Positions 22,601-35,950 of a stretch of 64,000 nt of DNA are shown piece after piece (the stretch's first letter is position 1; the number at the start of each line of letters is the position of its first letter). Both the position numbers and the translations under genes were made by a program. Below the pieces are notes generated by a model. The model ran no database searches. It was not told the origin of the DNA and saw only the letters and a program-made list of their open reading frames with translations. The stretch is from Xiphias gladius (Eukaryota > Chordata > Actinopteri > Istiophoriformes > Xiphiidae): contig NC_053401.1 of NCBI RefSeq assembly GCF_016859285.1, positions 7,632,469 through 7,696,468 of the forward strand. The letters are read 5' to 3'.

Positions 22601-25600
22601 GAAACTGCTGTGTGAAGCAACTCTTCACTTTAAAGATCTCGGCTGTCACTGGCCAGCGGTTAATCAATACTTGTGTGTGTTTTCAGGTTTTTTTTCAGGT
22701 AGCTACTGTCATCGGATCCGTGATCATTTATCCGAGAGAGCACAGGGAAATTTGTTTATGAGGTGGGTATTGTTTCCCGTCCCTTCAGTCCTCCAGGGTT
22801 TTCTGATATCACAGCTGAATGAGCAGTTTTTTTTTCTCCCCTTTGGAAGCAGTAGCCTCGGGCAAAGTGCAGGGTAATGTTTTTTTCCCAATCCTCTGAC
22901 AGATTTACAGATATTGAGATCACGACAGAATGACTCATGAAACAGGCAGCATGCGGCCCTTTTAGTTGTCCTCCTAACAGTACGGCGGCGCAAGTACATT
23001 CTAAAAATTGATGTAAGTGACTGTGTTTGTTTACATCTTCAGGGATGCATTTGCTCACCTGTGGTCAGTGGCAGGGATGTTATTAGCAGCTTGGCCGACG
23101 GCGTGGGAATGTCTGCCAACCTCCCGGTGTCCCCATCTCCATCTGCAGCTGAAGGGACCACACCTTCCTCAGCCTCCTCGTCCTCCTTATCCTCCTGGCC
23201 TGGCAGCTCTGGGAAAACAAATGCAGTTTAAACTCTGAGCGATCTCAAAGCGATCAGGGCTACAATTTAAAGCACACGGCGCCGTAGCTCCAAGTAGTCT
23301 GAGACAGACTGGACAGATCTGCAGCCTGCAAAAAGAAAGTTTAACCCTCTCTGTCAACCTCCCCTGCATAACTGTGACTTCACACTGCAGAAAATGGAAG
23401 GACTATATTTCTTAACCCAGTTCTGTCAAGTGGATCGGCCTATCATCCACTTAGTTGTAGCCAGTCATCCATAGCACAGTAGTCTGGCCCCTCTGTAGTC
23501 TAATTACATTGACATCGTGATGTGTGTGTGTGTGTGTGCACGGGTGTGTCCGTCCTGGTCCAGCACAAATCCAGACTCCTTGTTCAGTCGTCTGTCCTGA
23601 CGCTCCGAAGTGGAGGTAAACGAGGGAAAGCATTTCATAAAGGGCACAGGGAGAGAAGAAGGAGACAGAGAGCGAGAGACGGAGAGAAAGAGAAAGTAAT
23701 GACTGCATGACAGAGCCGCATCATTCTCTTTTCCCTTTGGTACACTCACAAAATATGTTTTGACAGTCAGGCCTCTCTGCACAGGGTTTGTGGGTTTTCC
23801 AGTACAATGCAGCTCAGCAGTTATAAATGAATGATGGGCCAGGACCTCTTGGGAAAAACTGATGAACTCACTGTGATGAGGCAAGGGATACCAGGTACAG
23901 TGTTAGTTTATAACTTCAGAATTAATATCGATAAAAGACGCCAAGGCATAAGGCTTGTGGGAGGCTTAATGAGCTAGGAAAGGAAAAATCATAACAGCTA
24001 CGAGGCAATGCAAGCGACGATCTTATTATCTAGGTCATGCACACAGGACTTGAGTCAATCGTAAGTTTTAAAAGTCTCCAAAGCAAGATGTGCGCGCTTT
24101 ATTGCACCGCTGACCTCCACACGGCTGGAGATCTGTCTCAGCCAAAGGAGAGGGCGATTAATGGGTGACAGAGACAAACTCTACACATGTACACTTGCGC
24201 ATGCGACACTCCTCAGCTGGCGTTTGGGAAAAACTTCCGAGTCAAGTCTTCATGAGCAAATTCAAAGGCGAGATGCCGTTTGCATAACTTAAATTTGAAA
24301 GTTATTTCGCGTAAATTTCACCACTTCTGTTTATTTTATGTTAAAATGTACAAAAAAAAACACGCCGAGTTTACACCAATTGAATATTTTACTTTTCATC
24401 TCAAGTTTTTAGTTTTTACAGTATAATGTAATCAAGCGGCCGTGCGTTGAGCGTGTCGAGTGAATCGGAAGGAGACACTGTAGGCCACAGCCAGATCACT
24501 GCAGCGTCCTCGCACAGACGCGCTGATGTGCCTGTAGCGTAAGATCAAATTGTAGCATCTAACAAGATCAGCCGCAAATGGGATGCAGGGCCGGTAAACA
24601 GATGCAGTCACGAGTACAGAGGAACTCATCTGTTTCGCTCATCACAGGCAAAATTACTGATGACCAGCTAGTTACAGACTGCTGCTGATGGAGCAGAATA
24701 AAAGCAAAAATGGATGAGAGAGGGAGGCTTGGGCTGAGTGGACGATCTCCATTTACTCAACCTTCCACGTTAGTGCTGATATTTTCATTTTACTGTCTCC
24801 CTAATCAGTGCGCACGTAATTTCCTTTTGTCTTCGTCGCCTTTAATAAATGCTTACCTATACTGTAGATCCATTGTTCCTCAGTTGAAGAAGAAGGTCTC
24901 TGTGCATCTTGTTCCCCCCAGGCTGTGGGTCAATATGACTCAGTTTCTCCACGTGCGCACAAACTGAAAATTTGGGTTTAATCCTGAGATCGAGTGTGAG
25001 CCGAACTTACAGTAGCCCCCCCCGCAGTGGGCACAATTTCGGAGGCAACAATGGCCATGTTGGTGTTTCAGACACTTTTTCATTATCTTCAGCTTCCAGA
25101 AATAAAAAAAAAACAAAAGACGATGTTGCACTTCATTACATCCAGCTCGATCTATGTCAGCACTGACTAGGCTTGTCAAATAATACGTGCATGGATCTGT
25201 AACAAACACTGAGCTTAGAGCGATAAGAAATAATAGGAGTGGGTTGGAGAGCAGTGCAGCAGAGAGTTTAATGCTCATAATCAGATGCATAAAAACGGGA
25301 TATTACGGCTAAGTTAGCTCATCTTGAATTTTCACTTAATGTACTTGCACAAAATTGCATCATGTTGTTGCTAATTTGGTTCATTTTCTTAAAATAGTTA
25401 CTAAGGATTTTGTGGCATAGTCTTGCCCCACTACACTCAGTGAAAGTCTGGATAAAGATGAGGAATAATCCTGATTTGTTTTATAATAGTATTTGCATCA
25501 GTCGGGTCTTTTCCTTAGGCTCATTCAGCCTGAGAGCTGTCGGTCAAATCCTAAAAACAAACAGGCCTAAGCCGGTCAGTTTTTTTAAAAACGTACGGAC

Positions 25601-28600
25601 TCTGGTAAAAGGAGTCATTATGAGACGATTAACATAATTTACCAAAGGGTTCTCTATTTGCATTAAAGCTATTTTTTTCCATCTAAGTCTTATTAAAGGG
25701 CAGCAGATATTCATGTCCCATGCTCTGAGTGTAAATCCATTTCCATAATCAATTAAATGGCCACACTTTAGCTGTGTGGTACAACGCTTGGATCACAGAG
25801 ACAATATATCCTTGCAGGTATTAATGGAGCGTGTTGAGGGTCTAGCCTGCCTATTAGTACGGCATAGAGTAATGGAAAAGGTGGGAGGAGGGGAAAGAAG
25901 GAGCAGGATAAAGGAGAGCTTTTTTGGAAGGAAATTCAGAGCAGTGGCTAGCTGAGGTACTTTAGAAAAACCTACATTTTCAAACCCCCACATCTCATCG
26001 GCCTCAGCCCTCACTTCCTTTTTTCCCCCTACTTTCCCAATCCTTCTTGTCATCATTGCCCTTGCTATCAGATTGCTGGAGTGTCCCTTAGTAGAGGATT
26101 TGACACAGATGCGGAACATTGCTGGGTTTTTTTTTTATTTTTTTTATATATACCTGACAGCCCCCTCAAGGGCAACGCCACATAGCAAACACTCTGTAGA
26201 TCAATGAAAACATACCCATTTGTGTGGTGAAGATGTTCACCACCTCCAGTGGGGAAATGATTCACCCTGTGCAGCTTTAAAATAAATCACAGCACGCAGA
26301 TAGAATGGGAATATCACATTGGGATAATGTATAATAATGCAGGGGTGCCGTGCTTTCATTTTCATATTAGTCTCCTCCTGTGTCCTTTAGCAAGGTGTAA
26401 TCGTTTGAACACCGCAAGACTCCAGTGCAATACTGCAAGCAGACTAAAAGCACCCTATTCTTTTGGTTATGCATCCTTCTTCTTCCACCACAAGCTCCTT
26501 TTATCCCTGTCAGGACATTTTCACCCTTCAAAGCACCCATAGCTGACATGTCTGTCCGTGGCAAAAAGGTGTCAGGGATTTGTGTTTGTACAGAAGCAAA
26601 AAGATTGCAAACGGCGGAGGGGAACCGGAAGGGAGGGAGGGATGGAGGAGACTAAATGGCAAGGCGCATGTTCAGCATCCATGAACAGCGACTGGCGAAC
26701 GGATGGTCCCACAGGAGAGGTGGTGGTTTCGCTGAGTGTGCGCTCGGAATACTGATACACGGCCACCGCAGCCAAGCCCCCCTATCTTTTCTGTATGCCG
26801 CCACACAGTGCACAGCTGAAAACAAGTGCAGACACAACACACTGGGCGCCACGGACAAAAACATAACAACCACCACTTTCAATGCAGGCAGTGTAAAGCA
26901 CAGTGGGAGATACAAGATCTGGAGTGGTTGCGTTCCAATGCTGCAAATGCCAAAAAAACAAAATCTCAACCTCTCAACCTTTTTCTCCACCAAGAAACTG
27001 TTAATGTACATTTTGACATTGTGAAGAATACATTGCTCCTTGTAAGGTATCCAAAAGTTGAGTCTCAAGGTCCCTTCTTGACCTTGGAAACAGAAGCTTA
27101 GTAGCTGTTGGAACAGCTGCTGTGTGGACCTCGGATGAGATCGTTTTTATCGAGCAATAAGCCCAAACATTGTTTAAAATGACAGCCAATTTGATAAGAG
27201 AGGAATTTGCATGTTTATGAAACAAAGGGCAGGTAATAACATAAGGAAATTTATTTTAAAGGGACAAAAGAAGGGAGGAATTAACAAATATAAAAATGTG
27301 TGAGCAAAAATAGCATTTTGGTGATTTATTGTAATTTTTTTTGACACCAGATAGATAATGTATTGTGAAAGGGGAAATAAGAATATAACATAACATAATT
27401 TTGTTGGGATTACTTGCTTGCTTGATGGTCTGTTTAATTATCTATGGACTAATATTAATTTTAAAATTTTTACAAAAGCGTATTTGTGATATTTTATGTT
27501 GATGGACATTTGATGGGATGACAGCATTCAAATATAGTAGCTATATGATGTGCACAAGCAGAATATCATTATGTCCTACACATGCTTAGCAATTATTGCA
27601 GACACTACTATATGTATCCACCAAACAGTCATGGGTTTATCAAATGGACACCGAACATCCCCGGCTGAAAATAATCGACTCATCATTTTCTGGCCCAGCC
27701 TTTGACCCCGCATGATGAATGTGTCTGTGCTTTGAGGACGACCTACCTCTGAAGACTCATTAAGCATACAGACACCAGAGTGCCACCCGCGTTGGGGGGG
27801 ATGGGCCACGTCGAAGGAGGAATTGCCGCACTGTTGTGTCAAAGTCTGCCGAAATGCACTGGCTACCAGTAGCTCATCGTCTTTACCTTTTCGTGCAGTA
27901 TGGAGAACAAAACTCCACCGAGCCGCGGCCAATCAAATGCTCTTTCCTTCCATTCTCTGTGGTAATGGCTTACGCAATGTTGGAGTGGAACTGCTCCCTG
28001 AAAACTCATTATAGACTGCAAAAGGAAATATTCAAGATGTTCTGAAGTAGGGCGGTACGAATTATTCACCGGTAGCGACTGTGAAGTGCAAAATTAACTG
28101 AGGGTTTAGATGGGGCCAGTAAACAACAGATTGCAAAACAGATTCTGATGCTTTATTCCCAGAGAGAATCAAGCTTTGGAAATACAATAAAGATATGACA
28201 TTCTGTGGTAGACGCTTCACACATTTTCGACTACTGTATTGTTGAACCCATTCCATTTCCGCAGGCTCCCATTTTGCTGTGATATATTTATTCACAGGAT
28301 TAGTAGTTAGAGCTAATGTCTGTGCGGTACTCAACCGCCAGTGAGTAATAAAATATTAAATCAAAAACTCTTAACTATACCTTTAAGATACCCTCTACGA
28401 GCTCAATAAACATGAATTTCAACACATAACTCATTAGTGCAGTCATGTTAATGAGTGTTGACAGGGTTTCAACAAGATGTGGATTTATGCTAATCTCAGA
28501 CCTCTGACCACTTACCATGTCAGAAAAGTCACTGATCAAGCCAAACTGTCTGCGGCCTTTTGACAGCCATCTATTGAACACTTAAGATCGGCCTGAACAT

Positions 28601-29717
28601 GACTGATCAAATCTATCGATCAATCCAGCAACTATTGATTTGTTTAACTTTGCTTACCTCCTGCTATTGGGAAGTTAACCCTTTGGCTCCGAGTTGTACT
28701 TGTTATGGATTCCAGCACAAGTCTGTGATCGATCCCCATGGCAGTGGTGATTACCCCGTGCTGTTCCTCCACAGGCCCCGACCTGGCCTCGGAGAAGCCC
28801 AGGTCAGCCTCACTCTGAGTGGGGTGAGTTTCTATCATTGTGGCCTCTCCAGCGTGGAGGGTAATACTAACAATCGAGTCTTGTGGTTTTCTGACAAATG
28901 TGGTTTCTGAGGATGTAGGAGGAGTAACATGCCTCAGAGGGTGTCTGCTGGCCAGTGTGGTCTCTACCAGTCCTGGGTTTGTTGTGGTGGTTTGGGCCGC
29001 TGCCCATGTCAAGGCAGTGGGAACTGTAGTTTCTGGTGCCATCGTCGAAGAGATCTTTCCTGTAAAATCTTCAGCCACCTCTTTATCAGTGTGTTCCTCT
29101 GGGACGTCTTGTGCAGTGGCATCCATGCTGGTTCCGGCTGCTTGTGTGGTACCCTGTGGTGGGTGGGTATGTGTTGGAATTTGTTCAGGAGCATTTGTGC
29201 TGGTGGGACTGTTGGTGAACAGAGTGCTTCTGATAGAACTGCTTGTGGGAGAGTGGGAGTCTGAAACAAGAGTATCATTGTTTGTCTGCGCTATGCTGCT
29301 GTGTGGAGAATCTGATGTCCCTGTAGGAAGTGATTCAGTTCTTATCTTTGTCAGGTTGGTTAGGAGCCCATGGGTAAAAGTGGTGGGTGGTTCAGATGCT
29401 TCCGAATCTCCCCCTTCCCCTGAACCTGAATCTTGCAAGTGATCGATTGGTTCTGTCAGCCCCTTGGCGGTTGTGGTCAAAGCAGCAGCCTCACTGTTAC
29501 TGTCCGAGCCCCCATAAAAGGGGATACGAAATGACAGTGAGGGAAGGGAAGGGAGCTTTGGCAGAGACTGAGACCAAAACCAGCCTGGTTTATTTTCAGG
29601 TGGGTTTTCTCTTGATGGTGTGGGTCCCCAGAGGGCCTCTTCGTCAGCCACAGCCTGCCTGTGAAGTAGCAAACAACACCAGAAGCAGAGCACCAAGGTC
29701 CGGTGGAGGTGAAGCAT
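14188..29717 (-). CDS. prrt4: proline-rich transmembrane protein 4 (prrt4)
   Basis: A membrane protein of unknown molecular role. Two coding exons: 29717-28658 and 16268-14188. The donor is G|GTAAGC at 28657 and the acceptor TTTCCAG precedes 16268; the phases agree, giving 1046 aa (human PRRT4, as I recall, is about 900). ATG 29717 opens a signal peptide (MLHLHRTLVLCFWCCLLL). A long Thr/Ser/Pro-rich, glycosylation-prone ectodomain follows to about residue 355. Residues about 450-735 hold roughly seven hydrophobic segments, with Cys-rich loops (for example SCRLCELGVC). The cytoplasmic tail is Ser-rich and acidic and ends SICSETIDL. The start was chosen because a good acceptor (TTTTAG) ends just above 29808, removing the more upstream Met at 29834. 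Family call from the membrane region and from adjacency to impdh1 and leptin; the ectodomain is poorly conserved. Confidence 0.88.
16621..16689. repeat. (GT)n microsatellite
   Basis: About 34 uninterrupted GT units. Confidence 0.97.
18995..19320 (+). mobile_element. teleost MITE-like repeat, family D copy
   Basis: Shares the order TGATTAATTGATCA, then CTGGTCTGACAAAACAA, then GAAGACATCCTTAGGGTCTGGG with the copy at 38570-38925. This matches a non-autonomous repeat I recognise as abundant in teleosts. The copy is diverged and non-coding. Confidence 0.65.
19370..19775 (+). mobile_element. teleost interspersed repeat, family A copy
   Basis: Contains the linked blocks GCTAACATTTGCTAATTAG, AACACAGAGTACAGCTG, CCTGATGATGGC and TTTCATGGCAATCCAT in the order seen in this common teleost repeat. 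Two further copies lie at 20600-21035 (+) and 60865-61475 (-). Confidence 0.75.
20600..21035 (+). mobile_element. teleost interspersed repeat, family A copy
   Basis: Same block order as the copy 1.2 kb upstream: GCATGCTAACGTTTGC, CAGCTGAGGCTAACAG, ATAAACCAAAGTATTAGACA, GATGATGGCGCTAG and GTCATGGCAATCCACT. Confidence 0.8.
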
Positions 29718-29808
29718 GCTGTCGACAGAGGCGCACAGATCGGTCACATGTTGTTCTCCATTCTCCTGCGCCCTGCGGTGGATTTGGATGGCTCTCCAGC
29801 AAAACGGC
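29718..29808 (-). other. prrt4 5'UTR part of first coding exon
   Basis: Read on the minus strand, a pyrimidine-rich acceptor ending in TTTTAG precedes 29808, and 91 nt separate it from the ATG at 29717. At least one non-coding prrt4 exon must therefore lie further upstream, but I could not place it. Confidence 0.55.
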
Positions 29809-32129
29809 CTAAAAGACAAGCACAAACAGGACACTGAGTGACTGACTTGCCATCCACTCTTGTACAGCCGAAATTGGAATTGACGAAGACTTGATGCAAT
29901 TTGCCTCCGTTCATTTTTTTCAGCTCTTTCTCCAGACCATATAGTAGATCAGGTATAGAAACTATGTCACCCAATAGAAGCAACTGCTGAACTTAGCAGG
30001 CTAAAAAAGAAAATTTCACCCACCACAAATCACAACAAGAACTTAAGTATTATGGACACCCTGCAATTAGTGGTGCCCTGTTAGATGTGGTGGTCTGTAT
30101 TTATGTCATGCTGTTGCTCACGTGCATGTTGTGTCGCAGTGGTTGGGCGGCCACACGGACTGACCAATTAGAGAAAGAACTTCCATCCATATGTATCCAA
30201 TTCAGCAAGGAGTGGTTGAGAAATATGTGTTTGAGAGTTGGGTTGGGGGAGGTTAGTGAAGAATTAGGGTCTGGGTTGCCAACATAAGAAAAGAGGGACT
30301 TCTTTTTCTTTTGTGGAGCGCCGAGTGGTTCAAAGTCACTAGCCTGTTGCCTCAGTGAAAAGACTGGAGCACCAAAGGAATTTCCCCTGCGAGAACAACA
30401 ACCTGTATGCTTTAGCTGTACTTAACTCCCCTTTCTACTCAATCCCCCGCCCCCACCCCCCAGCTTTGGCCTTGCTCTCTTTCAATCTCAGATTTATTTG
30501 TTCTTTAAAGCGAAGGGAGAAATATATGTTTTCGTGGGAGTGGAAAAAAAAAAAAAATTTACAGAGAACGACTGTCACAGAGAAGTTTTCTCCAGTCTCT
30601 CTATCATGCTCTCACTGTCTCTTTATGAATAATATTTCAAACGTTTTCTTCATTGTCAGCTTTTCTTCTTCTCTGTGACAATTTTATTTACGACTCACTC
30701 TTTTCCGTAATCCATGCCAGTTCTCTCCTAAAATTCTTGCTATTTTCTTTTGTGAGCGTGCCCAATATCAATCAGCCACTGCCATGAGAGTCTCGCGCTT
30801 GCTCTCCCTGATCAGAGGAGCAGGGACTTGACCTGCCATCTCAACCTCTTTTCCCGCCTGGAGGGACGAAACCAGCCTGGATACACAAGCGGACCCTGAG
30901 ATATGAAGACTAACTACGGCGGGGGGGGGTCACATAGAGCTTCCCACACACTCCCCAGTTTTAGGATTTTGGCTGAACAGCATGAAAATCATTATTCAAT
31001 GAGGTGAGGTTGTTTTTAGATGCCTATGTGTTCAAGCCTGCACCAGCCAACCCACACATGGTCACATTTCACACGTGCGGAGATATGATTCTAGAGGAAT
31101 CTCTGCTTGTTGGAGCAATTGTGTACTTGTTCGCCCACATTTACTGTTCAGTAGTAGGTACACACACTGACACACACTTTACTGGCTTCTTTAAGACATA
31201 TTGCCAGCAATTTCTAAAGGATTACAGAAAGGCCAATGAACTGTTAAATGCAGCTTTTAAAGAGACAGGGAAATATGTCTTGTTGAGGAAGTAAGTGTAT
31301 AGAAACCTTTTAAATTAGTTGTGAAGCTTGGAACAAATTATCTTTTATCCCTGATGGCCTTTTTGTTGATCGGATGCATAACTGATCAATTATTTAGACG
31401 TCGGGGAATGTGTATAATTAATTTTGGCTAACATTCTCACATTTCACGTCGGTATCACATTCGCTCAGTATCACCTGGTGTGGGAAAAGGACACTCATTT
31501 AGGGCACAAAACGCTTACTTCACATCACAGTATATCTTTCTTTATCTGTCTGCATGTTTTTACAGAAGGTGTATGATTGTAGAATCCCTCAGTCAGAATT
31601 ATTTTTTATAGCTTCTATATTTCCTTATGTTTTAAATACCACCAGGGTTTTGGGCAGAATTCAATGCACTCTTTCCTGTTCTTTTGAATCACTGAGGCAA
31701 ATAGAAGACTTTCCATCCTTACTTTATTAGATTTGCCTCAAGTGGCATACCGCATGATATTATGTTGTTGGCTGACTCATCCTGTCATGGCAGATCTGCA
31801 AGCACCTTATCATAAAGATAGAAATTATTTAATCTTAGTTCTTCCACCTCCAGAAAGTTAGAATTCACTGCAAATCTAATTTGATCATAACATTCAAATT
31901 GTCTGCCATTTTAAAGCCACATTAAAGGATTTTTTTTTAGTTGATCAATCATGGAAATATACCTGTATATGTTTCAAGATCAGGGTTTTCTTGTACAAGA
32001 TAAATTTCCAGGTACTGCTGTATCTGCCAATACAGTTAAACCCTTAGTAATAACACAACCATATTATAACCCATCGAGTTGATACGGCAAACATTTAAGC
32101 AAATAGTGGCTTATTTACACATCCAGCAA

Positions 32130-32470
32130 CATTATTACCATTCATTTTCATTGGTCGTGTTTTTGGTCACCCGACCAATGTAATTCCAATATTCACTCTC
32201 TTTCAGCTTTGTTTTGCTCTCCAGCAGCTCCTGGGGGAAATATCTGCCTCTTTAGCCGTTAAATGCTCCACTATGTTCACCAGCTAGTCTCTTAACTTTG
32301 CCTGCGTATTGGTGCTGCAATGGTTTCTAACCACTGAAAACAACTGCTGGCTGCAGCCAAAAACAACACTGATGACATTGAATCAGAACATTAAAGTTCT
32401 GGGCCAAAAAAAACCCCCCAAAAAACGAGACAATGAGCTAATCTGTCACAAATTGTCAGTACTTCTCTTC
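32130..32470 (+). mobile_element. teleost interspersed repeat, family C copy
   Basis: The core TAAATGCTCCACTATGTTCA followed by CCAGCTAGTC is shared with 40690-40960 (+) and, in reverse complement, with 43300-43600. The preceding CTCCTGGGGGAAATATCTG block is also shared. Boundaries are approximate. Confidence 0.7.
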
Positions 32471-34349
32471 AGAAGTGCGTTAATCAGTTTCATAAATAAA
32501 CAAATTTTAAGCTAACTAGCAATGAATGAATCTAAAACCACTCCACAGCATGTGCTTTATTACCATTCCAGACTGGGCCTTTAACTTTCTTGTCACTACT
32601 CATCACCAAATCAAATACACGCCTGTTAGCGAAAGCATTGTCTGGTCTGACAGGCAGCAGAGCAAGTGGAAAGGAACTATAAAAAGTGTCGGTGGGGAAT
32701 TTACAAGTTCCCTCTGTTATTTTGCCGGCGTTTTGTCTCACTGCTCCCGACAAAGACGGAGGCCTGCCACTGTAGTGTGCTCAATGGAGCAGAGGTAGAG
32801 AAACAGAATGAGAAGCAGCAAAGGAGGGCGGAGAGCAAAAGACAAGGACAGAAGAGGAGAGAGAGGGAGACAAAACCACCATATTGACATTCAGTTGTGG
32901 CGTTCGTAATCCAAGGGGGTAAACTCTACGTCAGTCTCCCTGATGCTCCTTTTAGTTTGTTGCCAGAGCCTCTTTTATTAACTCTGTAAACAGACTGCTG
33001 ACTTTCAATTGAGTGTGTGTCTGTGTGTCTGTGTGTGTGCTCATGAGAAGCACCCACTCGGTCTCTTCTCCCGGGACCATCAGCCACCTTGATCTCAATC
33101 AGCCCTCACCCTGCTGTACCGTATCACTTTATGGAAAATTTTCTTTTTCTAAATGAATCCGATGGCGGCATTACAAGCCCCGCCGTGTGATCACGATAAA
33201 GCCACTGTAGTAAAGCTAATGGAGGAAGTGCAGTCTCTGAGAATGGAAGTATGATGAGAGGGAAAGAAAGAGGACGGCTATAAAAGGAGAGGTGAAACAG
33301 AAATGACTGAATTAGAGGTGTCTCTCTTGAGTGATTGAAATGGAGAGGCTCTACGCGGAGGGGAGGCACGAATGGAGACGAATTGACTGTGGCCAATGTC
33401 ATTACTATTTAACAAACCTGCTATAAGCACGGCCGGGCCTGAGGATCCCTGACACAGTCCAGGATAATGGAGTATTTTACCTTCCTGGAAATGGCTACCA
33501 TTGTGGGTGTTTTGTGTTTTTTTTTTTTTTTTTGGACTCTGCTGTGTGGGTGTGCATATTTACAAGCACTAGTTTTCACTCTAGTATTATTCCCATGGTT
33601 ATGTGTCGGTGCACTTGCATGTGACATTGCATTTACATGTGTATCCTCCTACGTGCTGTCGGGTCCTGTTTTTTCGATTTGCAGCTCTTTAACATCACGG
33701 GCTCTGTCTCCCATCTAAAGAGTCAACTTATGGCTTTTTCCTGTCGCCCCCCCCGACTTTCACACTACGCGGGGATGTCAATACTGCACAGATCCAATCT
33801 GACCAGCCGCTTTACGCCAGCAGGGCTTTACTCTGCATAAAGCTGGAAGGGCTTTATACAATGTTAGAAAGCCTAATGTAGCAGATAAGTATCTGTCTAT
33901 CAATCCATGTACAGTAGTTGTCGTTACATCCCCATAGCAAATTATTGTGACAATTTAGTAAAGTCGGATGTAAAGAAATATACAAGCTAAAATGATTCCT
34001 CTTAGATGGTAATAATCAAGACACAAAAAATCCCCCATAATTCTATATTTGAGACCTTATTTGTGTTCTTTAATGGTCACAGATTCATTTTACGTTTCTT
34101 CCATTTCACCATTATGGATGAACGCTGTATGTTGTGCGTTCAGCGTCTCCATAAACATTGATTAAATATTTCATGCCACATTAATACTGCTCTTTACAAC
34201 AAATCGGTCATCCTACTGGTGAGATCGATCATTTTTAGAGAATCATATTTTCATAGTATGCTCATACTGTATAGTGGAGGCAGTGGCATTGATTTTTGCA
34301 CCGATTCCTCTTATACGTTTATTTAAAATACAGACATGCACCCATTCGT

Positions 34350-34915
34350 TTAAAGAAATAGCTCAACATTTTGGGATATACATTTAATCACTCTCTTGCC
34401 GAGATTTAGTTGAGAAGATCCGTACCTCCCTCATATCTGTTCAGTATATCAGTGAATATACAGCTACAACCAGCAGCCAGTTAGCTTGGCTTAGCCTAGT
34501 TTAGGGTAAAGACAGGAAAAAAGGGGGAAACAGATAACTAGTCTGGCTCTGTCCCCGGAGGTCTCGCTGGTTCTTCTGGCAACCTCATGGCGTTGGCAAG
34601 ACTCTGGGAAGTCACCGCTTCAAAAAAATAGCCTGGTGCATAACCACCCAGAAAACCGCAACCTTTTGTTCTTACACTATGTTTTTGTACGAATTAAACA
34701 AACGAGAAATAATGTGTAACTAATGAGCTTTAGAGGTGCTGGTAGACACATTTTATTACCTTTGGACTAACCCTATTTCCGGTCTGTATGCTAAGATAAG
34801 CTAACCGACTGCTGGCGGTAGTCTTGTGGATACCAGAAGGATGTGAGAGTGGTATCTATCTTCTCTCCAAACTCTAAGTCAGGAAGCGAATAAGCATCCC
34901 AAAAAGTCTCAAGTA
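34350..34915. mobile_element. fold-back (MITE-like) element, family B
   Basis: The ends are inverted repeats of about 60 bp. The left end has CATTTTGGGATATACATTTA then CTCTTGCCGAGATTTAGTTG. The right end reads in reverse complement TTTTTGGGATGCTTATTCGC then GAGAAGATAGATACCACTCT. The interior has GTTAGCTTGGCTTAGC and AACTAGTCTGGCTCTGTCC, typical of a repeat abundant in teleosts. No transposase is encoded. Confidence 0.78.
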
Positions 34916-35768
34916 GAAAATTGACAGTCCACTTATGTGCACGCCAATTTTAAAAAATACACAGATTCTTTACCTGTGCATTCACTGCTGTTTGTTTTTC
35001 GCTGATCCCCGTTTAAGTTAGCTCTATGATTCTTTGGTTGCCTGAATTTTTCCATGACTCACTTGTGAGTCGAGAGGGAGCTTTAGCTACAGTCAATAGT
35101 CCCAGGACATTATCGACCATAATGAGAGCTGCTCTCATGTCCAAGAATAACCACACCCCTAGTCGTGAGTCCAGATGAGCAGCATCACAGGCAGGGCTCC
35201 AAAAGGTTACGTATGTCCTGCTGGTTTTACAACCAAACGGCATCCTGACTCATGCTATTTACAAACAGGACTAATCCCTCTCTTTTCTAATCTGTGGGCT
35301 TTCCTCTAGTGATTCTTTGAAATGCCATCTTACTAATGCAAAATTCCTCTCAGAACCTTGGCAGCACAGTTAATAACATCATCTGGAGTTGCATTTTTTT
35401 CTGGGAAAACTTGTTGATTCACTCAAATGTCGCTTATCCTTTTTCTCAGATTAGTTTGATTCTTCCACGCCTCTTATAGTCCATTTCTTTAAAACCCCAC
35501 TCTGACCACTCATGGAACATATTCCACCATGCTTGAGAATGACATTAATTGTGCTGGGCTAATGCTTGTGCTTGTGCAGAGCTGATGAATGCGGTGGACC
35601 TGCCGATTATAAAGGACGCTCTCAAACACAGGCGTTCCACCGGCTGCCTTTGCCATGGTGACAGCTGAAGCCAAAGACGTCTCGCTAATCCCCGGGATTT
35701 GAGCACCTTTTGGACTCCGCCGTTCCGCTTGTAGGGGTGTGCTGCACTCACATGCAAATTGGCAATCT

Positions 35769-35774
<6 letters not shown>

Positions 35775-35810
<36 letters not shown>
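35775..35810. repeat. (CA)n microsatellite
   Basis: About 18 CA units. Confidence 0.95.
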
Positions 35811-35812
<2 letters not shown>

Positions 35813-35858
35813 TAAACAATTCAATCCATGCTCGCAAGAGCTTTTGCTGGTTTGCTAT

Positions 35859-35860
<2 letters not shown>

Positions 35861-35948
<88 letters not shown>
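35861..35948. repeat. (CA)n microsatellite
   Basis: Forty-four uninterrupted CA units, separated from the preceding CA tract by 50 nt. Confidence 0.97.

Positions 35949-35950
<2 letters not shown>

Larger units (their letters stand above)
16269..28657 (-). other. prrt4 12.4 kb intron
   Basis: No exon of another gene was recognised. Contents noted: a long (TG)n tract at 16621, interspersed-repeat relics at about 18995-19320, 19370-19775 and 20600-21035, a (TG)n at 23520, a G11 run near 18181 and otherwise unique-looking AT-rich sequence. The many 60-140 codon open frames have no recognisable domains. Confidence 0.6.

Noticed and set aside
27823..28045. MHWLPVAHR-like string suggesting a LINE reverse transcriptase end
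   Set aside because: Only about eight residues look similar, and neither side continues the family pattern.
28840..29442. 200-codon plus-strand frame
   Set aside because: It is the antisense shadow of the Thr/Pro-rich prrt4 exon.
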